Source: Trochalopteron elliotii (Eukaryota > Chordata > Aves > Passeriformes > Leiothrichidae). From it: a DNA stretch of 64,000 nt. The stretch lies in the NCBI GenBank assembly GCA_024734555.1, contig JANPWX010000026.1, positions 4,899,741-4,963,740 on the forward strand, in the 5' to 3' direction. Positions 12,770-25,156 of this stretch are shown piece after piece. Made by a program: the position numbers and the translations under genes. Position 1 is the stretch's first letter, and each line of letters starts with the position of its first letter. The notes under the pieces were generated by a model. That model saw nothing but the letters and a program-made list of their open reading frames with translations, did no database searches and was not told the DNA's origin.

Positions 12770-15700
12770 TCTCCTCTCAGTCCTTACAGACCGCGATGAT
12801 GTTATTAACGCCACAGCATTTTCCGATATATGGTAATAGACTCTCTGAAACAACACCAATAGAAACTTAAATGACTCCAACAACTAATCAAAAGCACTAG
12901 TCTACATTTTTATGGAGTCTGAGTGATTTACCAGTTCTGTTTTGGAAAACAAATATCCCAATCTAATTACTTATATTTTTGAATTACACATCAAGCACGT
13001 TATCTTGCACTGAATTTAACAATAGCAATAGTATGAAGAAAAAAAGCAACAATGCTGTTTAAAAAGTAATTTGGAATTCAGCTTTGAATTTATTTTAAAG
13101 AAAAGAAGTAAGTATTGTCTTCCTGACTGAGATTTATTAACACTCCTCCTTTCCATTATCTGAACATTTCACTTGCCCTAAAGCACATCTGTAAAGACAG
13201 TGAGAGACTGCATGCATTTTCTATATCCATAAATTACAGATGTTGCTCTGAGCTACTCATCTATCAAGACAATTTTGCATAAGAGTAAGACCAATCTGAA
13301 AAGTATCCATCTAAGAGAGAACATAGAAAATAATTAAAAAAAACATGCAGTCTGCAGACCTAATTTGCTTTACCAGGAACATTCTTTACTCAAAGCTTTA
13401 TAATAGGGTGTGACAGAACACAAAAGCAAATCAAAGCCCAAACAACAGTTCCGAGTATCAAAACAAAGAATTTGATGCATCAGTAACATGCTCTTGTATA
13501 TACACACAGTTGTAACAAACTCAGTAAAGAGGATATGGATAATTTCAGGACATCTTCTGTGTTGAATAACTTACACCAGCTAATATTTTCCAATTAATAA
13601 CATTATGTCATATATTTTATGGGTTAGCATATCTGCTGTAGTTTGCCTATATACATCAGTATTTTGTTTCCATGAACATGCTGTGTGCATCTATGGAAGA
13701 ACAGAAGACCTAAAGCTGAAGTGTACAGAACAGAAAGGCAAACGGAGGACAAAATACAAGCAGGAGTTTTACAAGGAAAGATTTTGCCATCAGAGAGCCC
13801 AGTTACTGTATCTTAACCTTTCCACTTCCATAGGCAACTGAAAAATTAATAAATGCTGAGAAAGCAGATAACAAGATTAAGAACACAGAGACTCTTCTAG
13901 GTTGCATAAAATACACAACATGACTTAACTGAACAGAAAGAGGGAAAACAGTACTTGTATGAGATAAAAGAAAGATGCACGCTCAAACACTTAATGTCAA
14001 TCATGTGTTTATCCTAAACAGAAGACAAATACTGCATTTCTACGTTCAGAGCTGGCTGAATGGAAAAAAGACAGAGCTTTCATGTCCAGAACAATGCTCC
14101 TCCCACTTCGCAATTTGCATTTCAGAAATCATACAATACTTTGGGTTATTCCAGGTTCTCTCTCTTGTACCATCTCTGCAAAAGCCACTGTTTTCCTTTG
14201 TTTTGTAACATGTTTTTGTAAAGATGAAACTACAGGTTTCTAAGCCTATGACAAGTTGTTGGTTTTCTTTTCTTCCTCACCCAAACAGACATCTTCTCTG
14301 GAAAGAAGAGTACTTCAGTTCTGTTCTGACTTATGGAAATAGAGAAAATTATATAGAAGCAGCTGTAACACATGACACAACAATACTTTAGGCTTGATTT
14401 CCCCACAGTCAAATGAAGAATGTCTTATGAAACAAAGGAAGGAAAATGAAACAGACTGGAGTAGGAAATTATTAGCCATTTCTTATAAAATTATTTCCAG
14501 CTAGAAAAAAAAAGTGGTTTATATCAATGCGTCCATCTGTCAGCTCCAAGGAAGCCAATTAAAATTTCTTGACCACCCACACTGCACCTACTAGGAAAGA
14601 CTTTCAAAACTGGGTGTCTGTCAGACTTACATCTGCATGTAGGTACTTACATGCTCTGATTTTCTTAAATGCTGAACACCTAGTAGTCCTCTACAGCTTA
14701 GAACAAGAACTGCTGGGTAACCAGAGAGACAATTTTAAAAAAAGAACAAGTACTTATCTTTCTGTTAGTATGATTGCACTGTTTGTATTCCATCTGTACA
14801 ACTCTCAAGAGGTTGCAAAACCACCTGCTGAATAGAGACAGGCACTGCCTGCTTCAAGTGTGAGCACATTTTTCCCACCACAGAATTCCTAACTCTTGTG
14901 GACATGGAGAACAAGAGACCAGAGTTAGAATTATACCTAATTTTCTGTAAATCAGTGACAGTAAGATGCAGGGCACATTCCCCAAATAATCACTTTAAAG
15001 ATTTAATGGTGCAAGAGACATTAAACCTTCTATTTAAAACATCATTATTTCTTACGACAGTGAACCACTGTTCTGTAGACTTCCATACAACCAACCTAGC
15101 AAGTGGAAAGATTCCGATCACTAAATTTTTTTCATCATAACAACAAACAGTTTTCCTTGATGATACAAATAGAAAAGAGACCCCTGAACCTTCTTTATCT
15201 TTTTTTTTTTTCCTCACACAGCAAGTAGATTTCACAAGAAGATTAGTAATGAAACCCTAAAAATATCATTTACAGGAATAAAGTCAAAACCTGGAAAGGT
15301 AACAAGTCATCTACTGTAAACACAAAGAAATTGAGGGCCATTTAAGTGAGGCAACATCTTTGATCCACTGTCTCTCATCACCATTGAAATCTGAGAAAAC
15401 ACACAGAAACATGTTGTATGTCCCCTCAGGAAACTGAAATACAGTTAATTAAGAAACAGATTTTTGCCTTTTGATCCTTCTAATACTTCTCCCTCTTTCT
15501 CACTGACATGTACACAGAACGATAAGAGAATGAAGGGTTTAGGTCACTGTTGCCAGAGGCATTATTTTCTACAACCCCTCCTTCCCATGATGCTATGAAG
15601 AGCTCTCAGCTCATCTGTCCTCACTGCATATTATCCGTCTCATACGCACACTAATACTTACAAATAAGGAATGTGGTTGACCTGGCAACAGGATGTTCAT

Positions 15701-16400
15701 TTCCTATTTTATCCATCATTTCTTTTAATAACATTAGTCTCAGATAACTAGAGAACAGTTCTAGCATTGCAGAGTTTTGCATTCATCTAGTTATACCAAG
15801 TACAAATAGCAATCCCCAAACCACTCCCTGTTGGGAGAAACACTGCACTTCAAGAACATGTTTCTGCCAAACAGGAGAATAGATGAGCATAATCAAAACC
15901 TTCTGTTTAACTTGTACAATTCAGTACTACTTTAGAACATTTTTTCCCCAATATGCTTACCTAGAATCAAAAGGATTGAGAATTATACTCTGCAAAGAAG
16001 TCTCTGGGCAGGTAGGGGTCTTGTGAGAGGAATTAAAAAAGGAGTCATTAGGCTAGGGAAAGCAAGTGACCTATCCAGGACAGACTGATTTGTGAGAAAT
16101 CTCTGATCAATGCAGAGGCCCAGGAGACTGATGTGATAGTGTTGTAAGTAAAGGAAGACCATATCCAATCTCTCGCAGCCTTGAAAAGTAAGAGGAACAT
16201 TGATATCTGAAAGTGTTCATTTGGGGTGTCTAACCTGAGGTAAATTTACAAGGCCTTGATTTTTCAGAAAGGATGACACGCATCATCTGAAAGTGTTAGC
16301 CATTATTTAACAAACCTCCTGAAAAACACAGTAAAACATAAAGGTGAACTTGTGTTCCCATTCTGCTATGATGATTATTTTGCTCATATTCTGTATGAAT
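12770..16400. other. Unique AT-rich non-coding DNA
   Basis: No gene or clear transposon. There is a T run near 15202-15213. Open frames of 60-90 codons are present, as expected by chance, and none resembles a known family. Confidence 0.5.
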
Positions 16401-16401
16401 C

Positions 16402-16768
16402 CCTGGAGAAAAGGAATCTTGAGGGGAGATCTCATGGCAATTTGAAACTTCCTGGTGAGGGGAATCAGAGGGGCAGGCACTGATCTCTCCTCTGTGGTGA
16501 CCAGTGACAGGACCCAAGGGAAAGGCCTGAAGTTGTGTCAAGGCAAGTTTAGGTTGGATATTAGGAAAAGGATTTTCACCCAGGGAGTGTCTGGGCACTG
16601 TAGTGGGTTCCCCAGGGGAGTGGTCACTGCACATGTTCAAGAAACATTTGGACAACACTCTCAGGAAAATGGTGTGATTATTGGAGTTGTCCCGTGCAGG
16701 GCCAGGAGTTGCATTTTGATGATATTTGTGAGTTCGTTCTAACTCAGGACATTCTATGGTTCTATGAG
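16402..16768 (+). mobile_element. CR1 LINE, 5'-truncated, 3' end intact
   Basis: Starts ctggagaaaaggaatcttgag, equivalent to the CR1 phrase 'ctggagaagaggaggctcagggg', and passes through 'accagtgacaggac' and 'aggtttaggttggatattagga' (clear matches at 16500-16563). It ends with the CR1 3' octamer pair attctatg-gttctatg at 16751-16766. The 367-bp size and truncated 5' end are typical of CR1 insertions, which do not end in poly(A). It is more alignable than the copies at 1.2, 7.2 and 12.6 kb, so it is younger. Open frames inside it (16296-16742) are not genes. Confidence 0.88.
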
Positions 16769-16769
16769 T

Positions 16770-19700
16770 TTGTACAGCTCTAATGATTGAATTTCAATTT
16801 GAAATTACTCAATGATCTCAGTGAGAAAGACAGCATCAAGATGCAGTTAGTTGTATCACAGGCAGCCTGCGCCACACCTTCAGCTTAATTTCTCCAAATA
16901 AGTGGCACTATAGATAAGCTGTGATTGCTATCACAAGTGCCACCCTGCTCACAAGACATTCAAATCCTTCCAGAGTACCTCTGCAAGATTTATAGACAAC
17001 ACCATGAAACACATTGCAACTCTCCTCTTCTAAATAAAGGCAGTGGCAATCCCCAAGGCTGTTTGTGGAAGCTACTGTGGAGGGTACATAATGGTTGCCT
17101 ACACAGTAACACAGCATCAGCATCCACCTTTGTACAAAATATATGAGTATTCAGTTCTTTTTGGTCCAAAATACTTAGCAATCAGAATAAACATTTTATT
17201 TCATTTGATTACTTCCCCAACTTTTTCCAATTAAATCAGACTGTTACACATGTTTTAGACATAGCAAAGAAGTGTAAAACCCAACAACATATATTCCTTT
17301 AAACTGAAATTTTGCATCACCAGGTTCTTGCAAAAGTGCATTAAAAGACAGCTAATTTGAAGGAAGTGTTTGCCAGTAAAGGCTGGAACACAGCCAGAAA
17401 GCTACACTTTACAAAGATTTTAATAGCTATGAAATGTTTGGTACTTTGTGCTGAAATTAGTGAACAGGCTAATTTTTTCTCTGTAGGAGACTACACTCAA
17501 AAAACCTGCAGGTGTGAGACCTGAGTGTATGAGTATGCTTGCTTACACCTGAAGCCATTTCCCCACCACGCAGTTCGAGCAGCACTGCACTGTTTAGGAG
17601 CATTGAGGAGTAGCGTGTCTGTAAGTCAGGATTTTGAGGAGTATCAGCATCCTACTGTGATGAACGTGCACCACATCAGTTCACACTCCTACCTGCCTCT
17701 AGACTGCAGCGTCTGTTCTTCTCAGAGATAATGATTGAATTTGATGGCTATATCCTCCAGAGTCTCCTCCCTCCAGCACTGCTTCACACCTGAGCAAACC
17801 CAAGTGTGAAATGCTTCCACTCTGATTTGGTAGCAGTTAGAATGCCATCTTTATGGGGTATAAAAAACATTCAAGACAGCAAAAGTTCAATCTCTGTATG
17901 TAGTGACTCAGTAGGTCCATAGCAACTACGTAAAAACACCTTCAATTTTTGCATTAGCAACATTACTTCTAACACAATATCTACCAGACTACCCACAGGC
18001 TTCCTTGCTAGATAGAGCTTTACAAATAGGACACGATGCTGGCATTAAGTAGGCCTATGTGTTATCAAAACCAATCCTGAAATAGCTACCATGTATAGTT
18101 GGTAAGTCCTTACCAACATTTCTCAACAGAAATATCCCATAGGAATTAATCCAAAAACGCTCACAGTACACAAAAACTGTTAATTGATAAGGAAAATCAA
18201 ACTTGCAATTACAGAAAAGTGTTCCCTTAGCATGAAATTTCATCTCTTACATTCTTGTCAGTCCAGAAGCGAATTGATACAGAAAAAAACCCTTGGAGAT
18301 ACCTCACCACCCCATTCTGGACAGAAAAAATTCTCTGTACATTATTGACATACCTTCATTAATCTGGAATTTTTTTCAGGGCCTTTTATTAATAAAACTC
18401 TTTTCCAAAATATTAAAAAAATGAAGTGTTTGACTGAAAGGCATATTCAGTCCTTTCCCAACATACTGCTGGTGTCAAGACTGTCTGCTCAGCACCTTTA
18501 TGACCATTTTAGCAGCAGCCAATGTTAGCACACAGGTTAAAAAATAATTTTTTATTCAGCTGAGTCAGATAAGGAGGCAGAGTTTGTAGAAAACCCTGGA
18601 GGGCTTCCTTGCAGCCAGAACATTTGCCTAGCTCTAGACTACTTGCCAGTGGGAGCGTCTGGGGGGAGGTTAAATCTGGGACAGCACTTTTGGTGTCCCC
18701 AACAGTGTCAGGTACATTCTGTCCTTTGACTACTTCATAGGTACATCCACACGTGCAAATGGCACTGTCACTCTGCACTGCTCCACTTATTCTGTATACA
18801 TGATCAGACAGGTACTTACAGTCTTCAGGGTTCTCCTAAGAACTCTCTGACATTCCTGTTCTATGATGGGATTTCTAAGTTGCTTGTACTAAGCCAAAAC
18901 TTCTGCTGCCTCTCAAGGGACAAAGTAGGTGCCAAATATAAAACTCAGGAATTCCCAATGCTCACAAGACCATCCAACTGGATACAACACAGGTACACTC
19001 ACTGCGAATATGTCTGAAATACTTCCAACTGATCAGACACGTTCAATGTTGCCCATGAGAATGTTTTCTCTTGGCTCAGCACACTAAGAAATGGCAGGAC
19101 TGCTGTTGCCACCCCAGAGATTCAGATGCTGCTACTGCTGAGGATAGGGGAATAGGTGGTGCTGCACTGAAACTTCCCTTTCCAGCAATAGTCCCTTCCT
19201 CATAGCTTGCCTCATGTCTTCCCAGCCACCACACCTTGTTAGAACAAGAAAAGGAGGGAGCATGCCACTCCCTCAGCTGCATTTCATGATGAGGCAGCTC
19301 CCTTTCTCCTCCAGGGAAAATAAAGCAGTAAATGAGGCAAAAACATGGGCTCTGTGCTGGCCTGCTCATCTTGCTAGGGAAGGAGATGATACAGCTGTTT
19401 CCCCAACACCAGCTTTTATCCAGCTGTGGGAAAGAAAACTGGTCATCAGAAACATGGATCCCTACTGAGCAAGGGAAATTAATTTCACCCATGCTTATAC
19501 CTGGTTCACCTTTTTCCACATGTCCTCAGGAAAATCAAAGGAGAATGATTTCTATAGGCTCCAACTGGTTATTACAATACTCTTAAATCACTTCTGCAAT
19601 TTTCATCAGCAGAAACCTCTCAGTTTTACCCATGACTGCCCCAAGAAGTTCTTAGCTGCACTCTGGAATCCTTGCTCCTGGACAGCAGCCGGTCCTGCTG

Positions 19701-22348
19701 AATGCACACCATCAACTACAGAAACATGGCTGCTCAGGTCAGGAGGAAGTCCTTCCAAAACATTAGTATTTAGCAACAGACTAGAGAATTCAGAGTTAGT
19801 TAACTACCACAGCAGAAGATGTTTTTGTTTAGTCAATTACTAGCTAATTGCAGCTAATCACGTATAACCCTTTAGTATTATCTGTTCTTATAAAATCATT
19901 TCTTTAAATGTGGTAGCCATCACTATCTGTAAATTTAGTACTTTAGCATGGCACTTTTTTATGATTTTCCTACTTAGACAAGGATTTGTATAGAATTTCC
20001 TAGGGCAAAGGGAGGGGAAGAGTACTTCATAAATGGTCTCCATCCCTCCTATAAACTCCTCATTCAAAATGCAGGATTGAGCAGCATTTGGAGTAAGAGT
20101 CACTTTAGCACTCAGCTCTAAAGACGGTCTTTTTAATAGTCACAAAATCTGTGGAGGAAACAGATGAACTAAAATATCTAATGGGTGGGTTGCATTTTAC
20201 TGAGTTCCATAGGGACCAGGTGATTTTACATCCTATATCTAAACTTCTGTTGAAGGTGGTTTAGAATTTCTATTTCAATTAATGCATAGCTTTTACCAGT
20301 GCTCTCACCAAAACCACATCCATTATATGGGGAAACTAGATTATAGAAACTTGATTTCAAGATGTTAATCATTGTCTGGGAAAGGCAGGCATCTATGAAG
20401 TTACACAGATTACCCTGTAGCATCAGTTACAGACTACTATGTAATCCTCAGTATCATCTCCTATCCAAAATCTGTTTTCAAATAAACTACATTTTATATG
20501 GAAGTTGGAACTGCAGATTTAGGGTAGCTTTATGCAACGTTTTTGTTAAGGAAATTAAATTGATGCTTTCTTTGTGGAGCTTTGGATTTGAAATCTCTCT
20601 AGAGGGGCAGTTTGGAAGGCTAGTCATTGTTTAATTCGTACTCATCTCAAGCAGCATGTGGAGTTAGATTGACAAGTAGGTATATATTCAAGAAATTCTC
20701 AGAGGAATTTACTATCAGTAACTGAATATGCAAAGTTTAGAAAATTGCTCATGCTACTTCACTTCAGCTTCTTCAGAGATTTTCTTCTTCTAATTTGGCA
20801 AAAACAAATGCAAAGTAAGCAGGACTGCATGCTCTTCTTCTACCTCCATGTCTAAAGAGAATAATCCACAGGCAACTATAAAATCACTTCCTTTTTCAGC
20901 TCCCAAACTCAACACAGGCACACCTAAGAACATATGCAGGTAAGGTGTGCTCTGAAAACAACAGGAATACCATTAACTAGGAAAGTTCAGTGAAGTCCTA
21001 CTTAGGAATGCATACAGCTGGTCTGGGTATCAAAACTGTTAGAGACCAACATCTGCCCAGAACCCTGGAAAAATCAGGATCTTGCACACAGATCTGGAAG
21101 CAAAACTTAAGTATCAGTTCAGCCATGTGGAGTTTTTCTCAGCTTCTAAGGAAACCACCCTCCCTAGCAGACTATGAGTGTTTAGTCAGCCCACATTTAC
21201 TACTTGTTGGAACAGCATACAGACAACAGGCAGAAACAAACATTTAGTTTGTTTTTCCACCATATTTGGGTGGAAAAAAGCAATTTGCCACTCACCAATT
21301 ACTAGCTGTTCTGAACTGCTACTACAAGGGCTTTAAAGGACTCCATTAGATAGATTCTTCAGAGATGTTAGGCAAAACTATGCCAAAACATTGCACTAAA
21401 AATTACAGGTCACTTATTCTGATTTGCTATTGCTTTACAACAAATTTCTTTTTTTTCTAATAACTGCAGTTTTGCTTATGGATGGCTGTTTCAACCCATG
21501 GGAAAGGAAACTGTTCTGTATAGGTTACCATATTGTTGGGAGTAGCAATATGGGGCCAGCTCCTACTTCACCTCACCTCTAGCAAGGACAGCTATGCTGG
21601 CAACTACTTCTGCCCCACTGAGCAAGAAAAGACCAGGAGTATGTAGGCAGCAGTTACCTGGGGGGAAAGGAAGGGCTGCTTACATGAGTGCTTCTCCTCT
21701 CCCTACAGCAGCAATGGCACTCCTATCCTGGTCTTCATCCTCAGAGCAGAGAATCACAACTTTGCCTTCACATCTGAGATGCCTTAAGCTGAGATGTGGC
21801 TCACAGCAAGACGGCTCAAAGGAAGCATACTGAAAGCATTAGTTGTTGTAGTTTATATTAATATATACAAGTACACAAACACACCAACAATTTCTAGTTA
21901 AAAATCGTCTATGGCATCTGATAAATTCATTGCTATGCTGTGAGCAGCCACGATGAGGAATCTTTTTAATTCATAACAATCATGAAGAACAAAGTCATAC
22001 AACATCCAGGGAAACATCAGCCCCAATATTCTTAGCAAAATGAATTTATGTTGGTTGCAACTAATTTTATTTCCTGGGAAAATAATTCCATTTGCATCAT
22101 GCCAAAGACAACAGAAGGTTGCAGGTATTTCTCAAGTAGACTGGTTCTTTCCCTTCTGAAATGAGATGAGTCAAGAAGAAACTAATTAGAAAGCCAAGGA
22201 GAGTTGCCCAAGTAGGGATACAGACTAGAAGCTGTATTTGCACCACCACCTTTTGCCTCTTTAGATGTAAATTCAGTATTCCAGGTCCCAGGCCACTTGC
22301 TGCCAAAAGAAATACTAAATCTTGATTGACCACAGGCAAACTAAGAAG
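16770..22348. other. Unique non-coding DNA
   Basis: No supported gene. A patch at 19070-19720 has open frames on both strands (147 codons on -, 107 and 84 on +) without domains, signal peptides or homology that I recognise. A patch at 21570-21830 is similar. Both are GC-richer than their surroundings, which lengthens chance frames. Confidence 0.45.
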
Positions 22349-22354
22349 GGGAGA

Positions 22355-22690
22355 TGTTGCAGCGTGTGATTTAGGTTTTTGAATTTGTATTTGTATTTTA
22401 TTATTTGTCTGTACTTGGTTTGTTCCATTCCAAAACACCCTACCCCCATTCCCTGAACACACCTGGTATCTTCCTGATGTAACCCCACCCCGTTCCCTTT
22501 CTCCCATTGGGCCGAAGTTTCTTCCCTGCCCAGGCCGATCCCTGGGGTACTTAAGAGGGAAACTGAGGCCGAGAACATGTTCTGGCTGTGCTCTGCATGT
22601 GGAGCCGCAGAAATAAACACCTTTTTCCTACCCAAGCCAGTGCCCGCGCCTCTTAATTTCCAAGCCTCATCCAAGCTTCAACCAGCTATT
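22355..22690 (+). mobile_element. Endogenous retrovirus LTR, family B (probable 5' LTR)
   Basis: Begins TGTTGCAGCG. It holds a T-rich U3, a C-rich promoter-proximal segment with several CpGs, a TATA-like TACTTAAGA near 22548, an AATAAA signal at 22612-22617, and a U5 that leads into a primer-binding-site-like TGGAGG at 22691. These elements occur in the order U3, R, U5. The 3' boundary is uncertain because no clean ...CA terminus is seen immediately before TGGAGG. The retained CpGs suggest it is younger than the CR1 relics. Open frames on the - strand here (136 and 119 codons) are LTR read-through. Confidence 0.65.
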
Positions 22691-22773
22691 TGGAGGACCC
22701 ACAAACTGCTATAGATTGGGCTGGGGAACTGCTGGCCGGTAAGCAGGACCCCACAGACCCCCCAAAATCTATA
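22691..22773 (+). mobile_element. Retroviral primer-binding-site-like and leader segment
   Basis: Directly after the LTR, TGGAGGACCCAC at 22691-22702 begins like primer-binding sites complementary to tRNA 3' ends (TGG...), closest to the Gln/Thr-type TGGAGG starts, though the match decays after about six bases. A splice-donor-like CCG|GTAAGC lies at 22736-22744. No gag sequence follows: the retroviral look stops by about 22775. The hexamer gggaga occurs just before the LTR (22349-22354) and again at 22774-22779. It could be a target duplication around a truncated insertion, or chance. Confidence 0.45.
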
Positions 22774-22779
22774 GGGAGA

Positions 22780-24573
22780 TGGGAATCCAGCTGCACAGCT
22801 TTTAAACAAATCCTTGTCAGATCACTCTCAGAGCACAACACTTGTTCTCTCCTGCTTTATTAGCTGGAGGTAAGGTGAATTTACTGGGAGTTAGCTATGA
22901 ATAAGAGGAAAATTTTGATAACAGAACAAAACACCTAAAATCCTGGAGACCCAGCTGGTAGGGGTACCCAATCTACCTTTGTATTCACAAGAAGGAAGAT
23001 TTTTCCTCCTACGCACACAAACTCCCTCCCCAAACAACTCTCCATGGCAGGTATCTAATTAACACTGGTGTTGAGAATGAGCCTGCCTCTGAGTTCAGCT
23101 CTGCCCCATGGCAGAGCCATGCTTTATTACTAATGGAACAGTTTGTTGCTGACCATGGAATAGAAAGAGACTTCATCTGGATATATATGTATGTCTTTGT
23201 TAGTAGAAACAAAAACATCTATCAAAATCCACTGTTGCAGGTCTACACAAAGAGCCTCATACCTAAATACCAGAAATGAACAGGAGAGAAATTCAGTAAT
23301 CCTGTGGTGCAGCTAGGAAATGGTAATGATAGTGTATTTATTCTCATGGAATAAAACATTGGTGTGCAAAAAGCATACACAACATTATAGCAATCACAAT
23401 CAAGCAGAATCAGCCCCGAAGATCCTGCATTCTAATAGAACCATGCATTTACAAATACATCATTAAACCAAATATTTAACCTGCACTTGAGAAGAGATGT
23501 CACCGAAGTAAGTTTTGGTTTTCTTTCATTCTGGAATTTCTACTTACTGAGAAAAAAAGGTATCCCAGGGCACAATTTCTGTTGTTCCCCTCTATTTCCA
23601 TTCATGCCACCCATGTCAGTGCCTGCTCCTTTTTTAATTTCATCCATCTTGCTTGTTCCCGCTCTCTAACACCCTTGGTTCAGTCTCAGCTCTGCTTGTC
23701 CCCATCCTGCCTGCTAAATCCTCTCCCATGCACCAGTCATTGGTCCCCCTTCCTCCTGCAAAGACCCTTCCCTACTTTCTCTTTCACCTACTTTTCCTCC
23801 ACTTTCCAACTCCTACCCCTCCCTTCTTGCTCTCCCCAGTTCTCCAGGGCTCTCCTGGGGTTCCTGCACCCAACCCCCCCCAACTCTGCATGCAGTCGTG
23901 CCAGCTTTCCTTCAGGCTGCAATGGCACGAGCTCTGAGAAGACAAAGGGAAAATCAGTTCTGGCACTGTACAGTGCTGGAATGGGAAGGGATTAAAAACA
24001 GAGAGAAAACAACTCAGACCCCAAAGTTCTAAGTGTATTGAGCTGAGCAGGCAAAAAATACCTGAAGGGACAGAGCTTGTTGTGTGGACACAGAACTTTT
24101 ACGGCCCCAGAGCAACATGCACACACATACTGAGGCTTACAGCTCCTACTTAAACATGTTCTTCCCTGCCCCCCAAACCTAAAGCTGGTTAGAAAATGGA
24201 ACTCTTCTGTGAATCTTGTACTCAGCCATTAGGTTCTGACAAGTCTGCCTTGCTGTGCAGGCTAGCTTACATTTTCAAAGGCTCACAAACTGACCAAAAA
24301 TGGAGAGCTTAACATAGCTGTATGTAGATTTGGATGGATGCCCTGACAAATTTCAAGTCTCTGCTTGAACACTGGCTAGAGCTTCAAAAGCATAACAAGT
24401 ATGCATTAATTTCAAGATAGGCAAAACATCTTTACTCCTTAACCTTGTTCTCAGAATTAGACAAACTTACTTGAAACTCTCACACAAAGCCACCTAACTG
24501 AGGCAGACGCTTGGCTTGAAGAAATTAATCACAAATGCTTGTAATTTGAAAATCTGTATACAATTTAAAATGA
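22780..24573. other. Unique DNA with a pyrimidine-rich block
   Basis: The + strand at about 23575-23890 is strongly C+T-rich, which creates overlapping open frames of 137 and 94 codons rich in Ser, Pro, Leu and Phe. Low complexity and the lack of any domain argue against coding. The rest is unremarkable. Confidence 0.5.
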
Positions 24574-24578
24574 GGTCA

Positions 24579-25151
24579 TGCACACAAGCAAATCAAAAGA
24601 AGGAATTAATTCACTACTTCCCATGGGCAGGCAGGTGTTCAGCCACCTCCAGGAGAGCAGGGCCCCATCACATATAATGGCGACTTGGGCAGACAAATGC
24701 CATCACTCCAAACATGTCCCCCACTTCCTCCTTCTTTTCCCCACTTTATATACTGAGCATGATGTCACATGGGCTGGAATATCCCTTTGGTCAATTTGGA
24801 TCACCTTTCTCAGCTGTGTACCCTCCCAGCCTCCTAGGCACTCCCAGCTTCCTCACCAACGTGTCTGTACAGAAAACAGAAAAGACCTTGACTCTGTGCA
24901 AGCTCTGCTCAGCAATAAGAAAAACATCTCTATATTATCAACTCTGTTTTCAACACAAACCCAAAACACAGCCTTGTACTAGCCACTGTGAAGAAAATTA
25001 ACTCTATCCCAGCTGAAACACAGCACAGTGGCATTTGCTTTCACTATTAAACTGTCTTTATCTCAACCCATGAGTTTTCTATCTTTTACCCCCCTGATTT
25101 TCTCCATATGGCTGCATGGGGCTTAGTTGATGCTGGAGTTAATCCATGACA
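24579..25151 (-). mobile_element. Solo LTR of an endogenous retrovirus, family C
   Basis: Read on the - strand it starts TGTCATGGATTAAC (25151 downward), passes a 'gttgagataaagacag' section, and has a clean TATATAAAG box at 24744-24752. It ends GTGTGCA at 24579. I recognise the wording (for example 'cccatgggcaggcaggtg' and 'gaatatccctttggtc' on the + strand) as an abundant avian LTR repeat, but I do not assign a family name. Flanks ggtca (24574-24578) and ggtct (25152-25156) form a 5-bp duplication with one mismatch. No internal region is attached, so it is a solo LTR. From recalled consensus, relatives may extend beyond the present 3' end, so that boundary is less certain than the 5' one. 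Open frames of 134 and 95 codons across it are not genes. Confidence 0.75.
24744..24752 (-). promoter_or_regulatory. TATA box of LTR family C
   Basis: TATATAAAG on the - strand, placed for a start site about 25-30 bp further on, near 24715. It is the best core-promoter match in the window. Whether the LTR is still transcribed cannot be judged from sequence. Confidence 0.55.
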
Positions 25152-25156
25152 GGTCT

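Noticed and set aside
19076..19519. 147-codon frame on the - strand
   Set aside because: Overlaps frames on the + strand, has no domain and looks like chance in a stop-poor patch.
22571..22582. agaacatgttct in LTR family B as a steroid-hormone response element
   Set aside because: The half-sites have no 3-bp spacer, so it does not fit the glucocorticoid/progesterone receptor element.
23582..23995. 137-codon Ser/Pro/Phe-rich frame
   Set aside because: Produced by a C+T-rich strand; low-complexity protein without family features.
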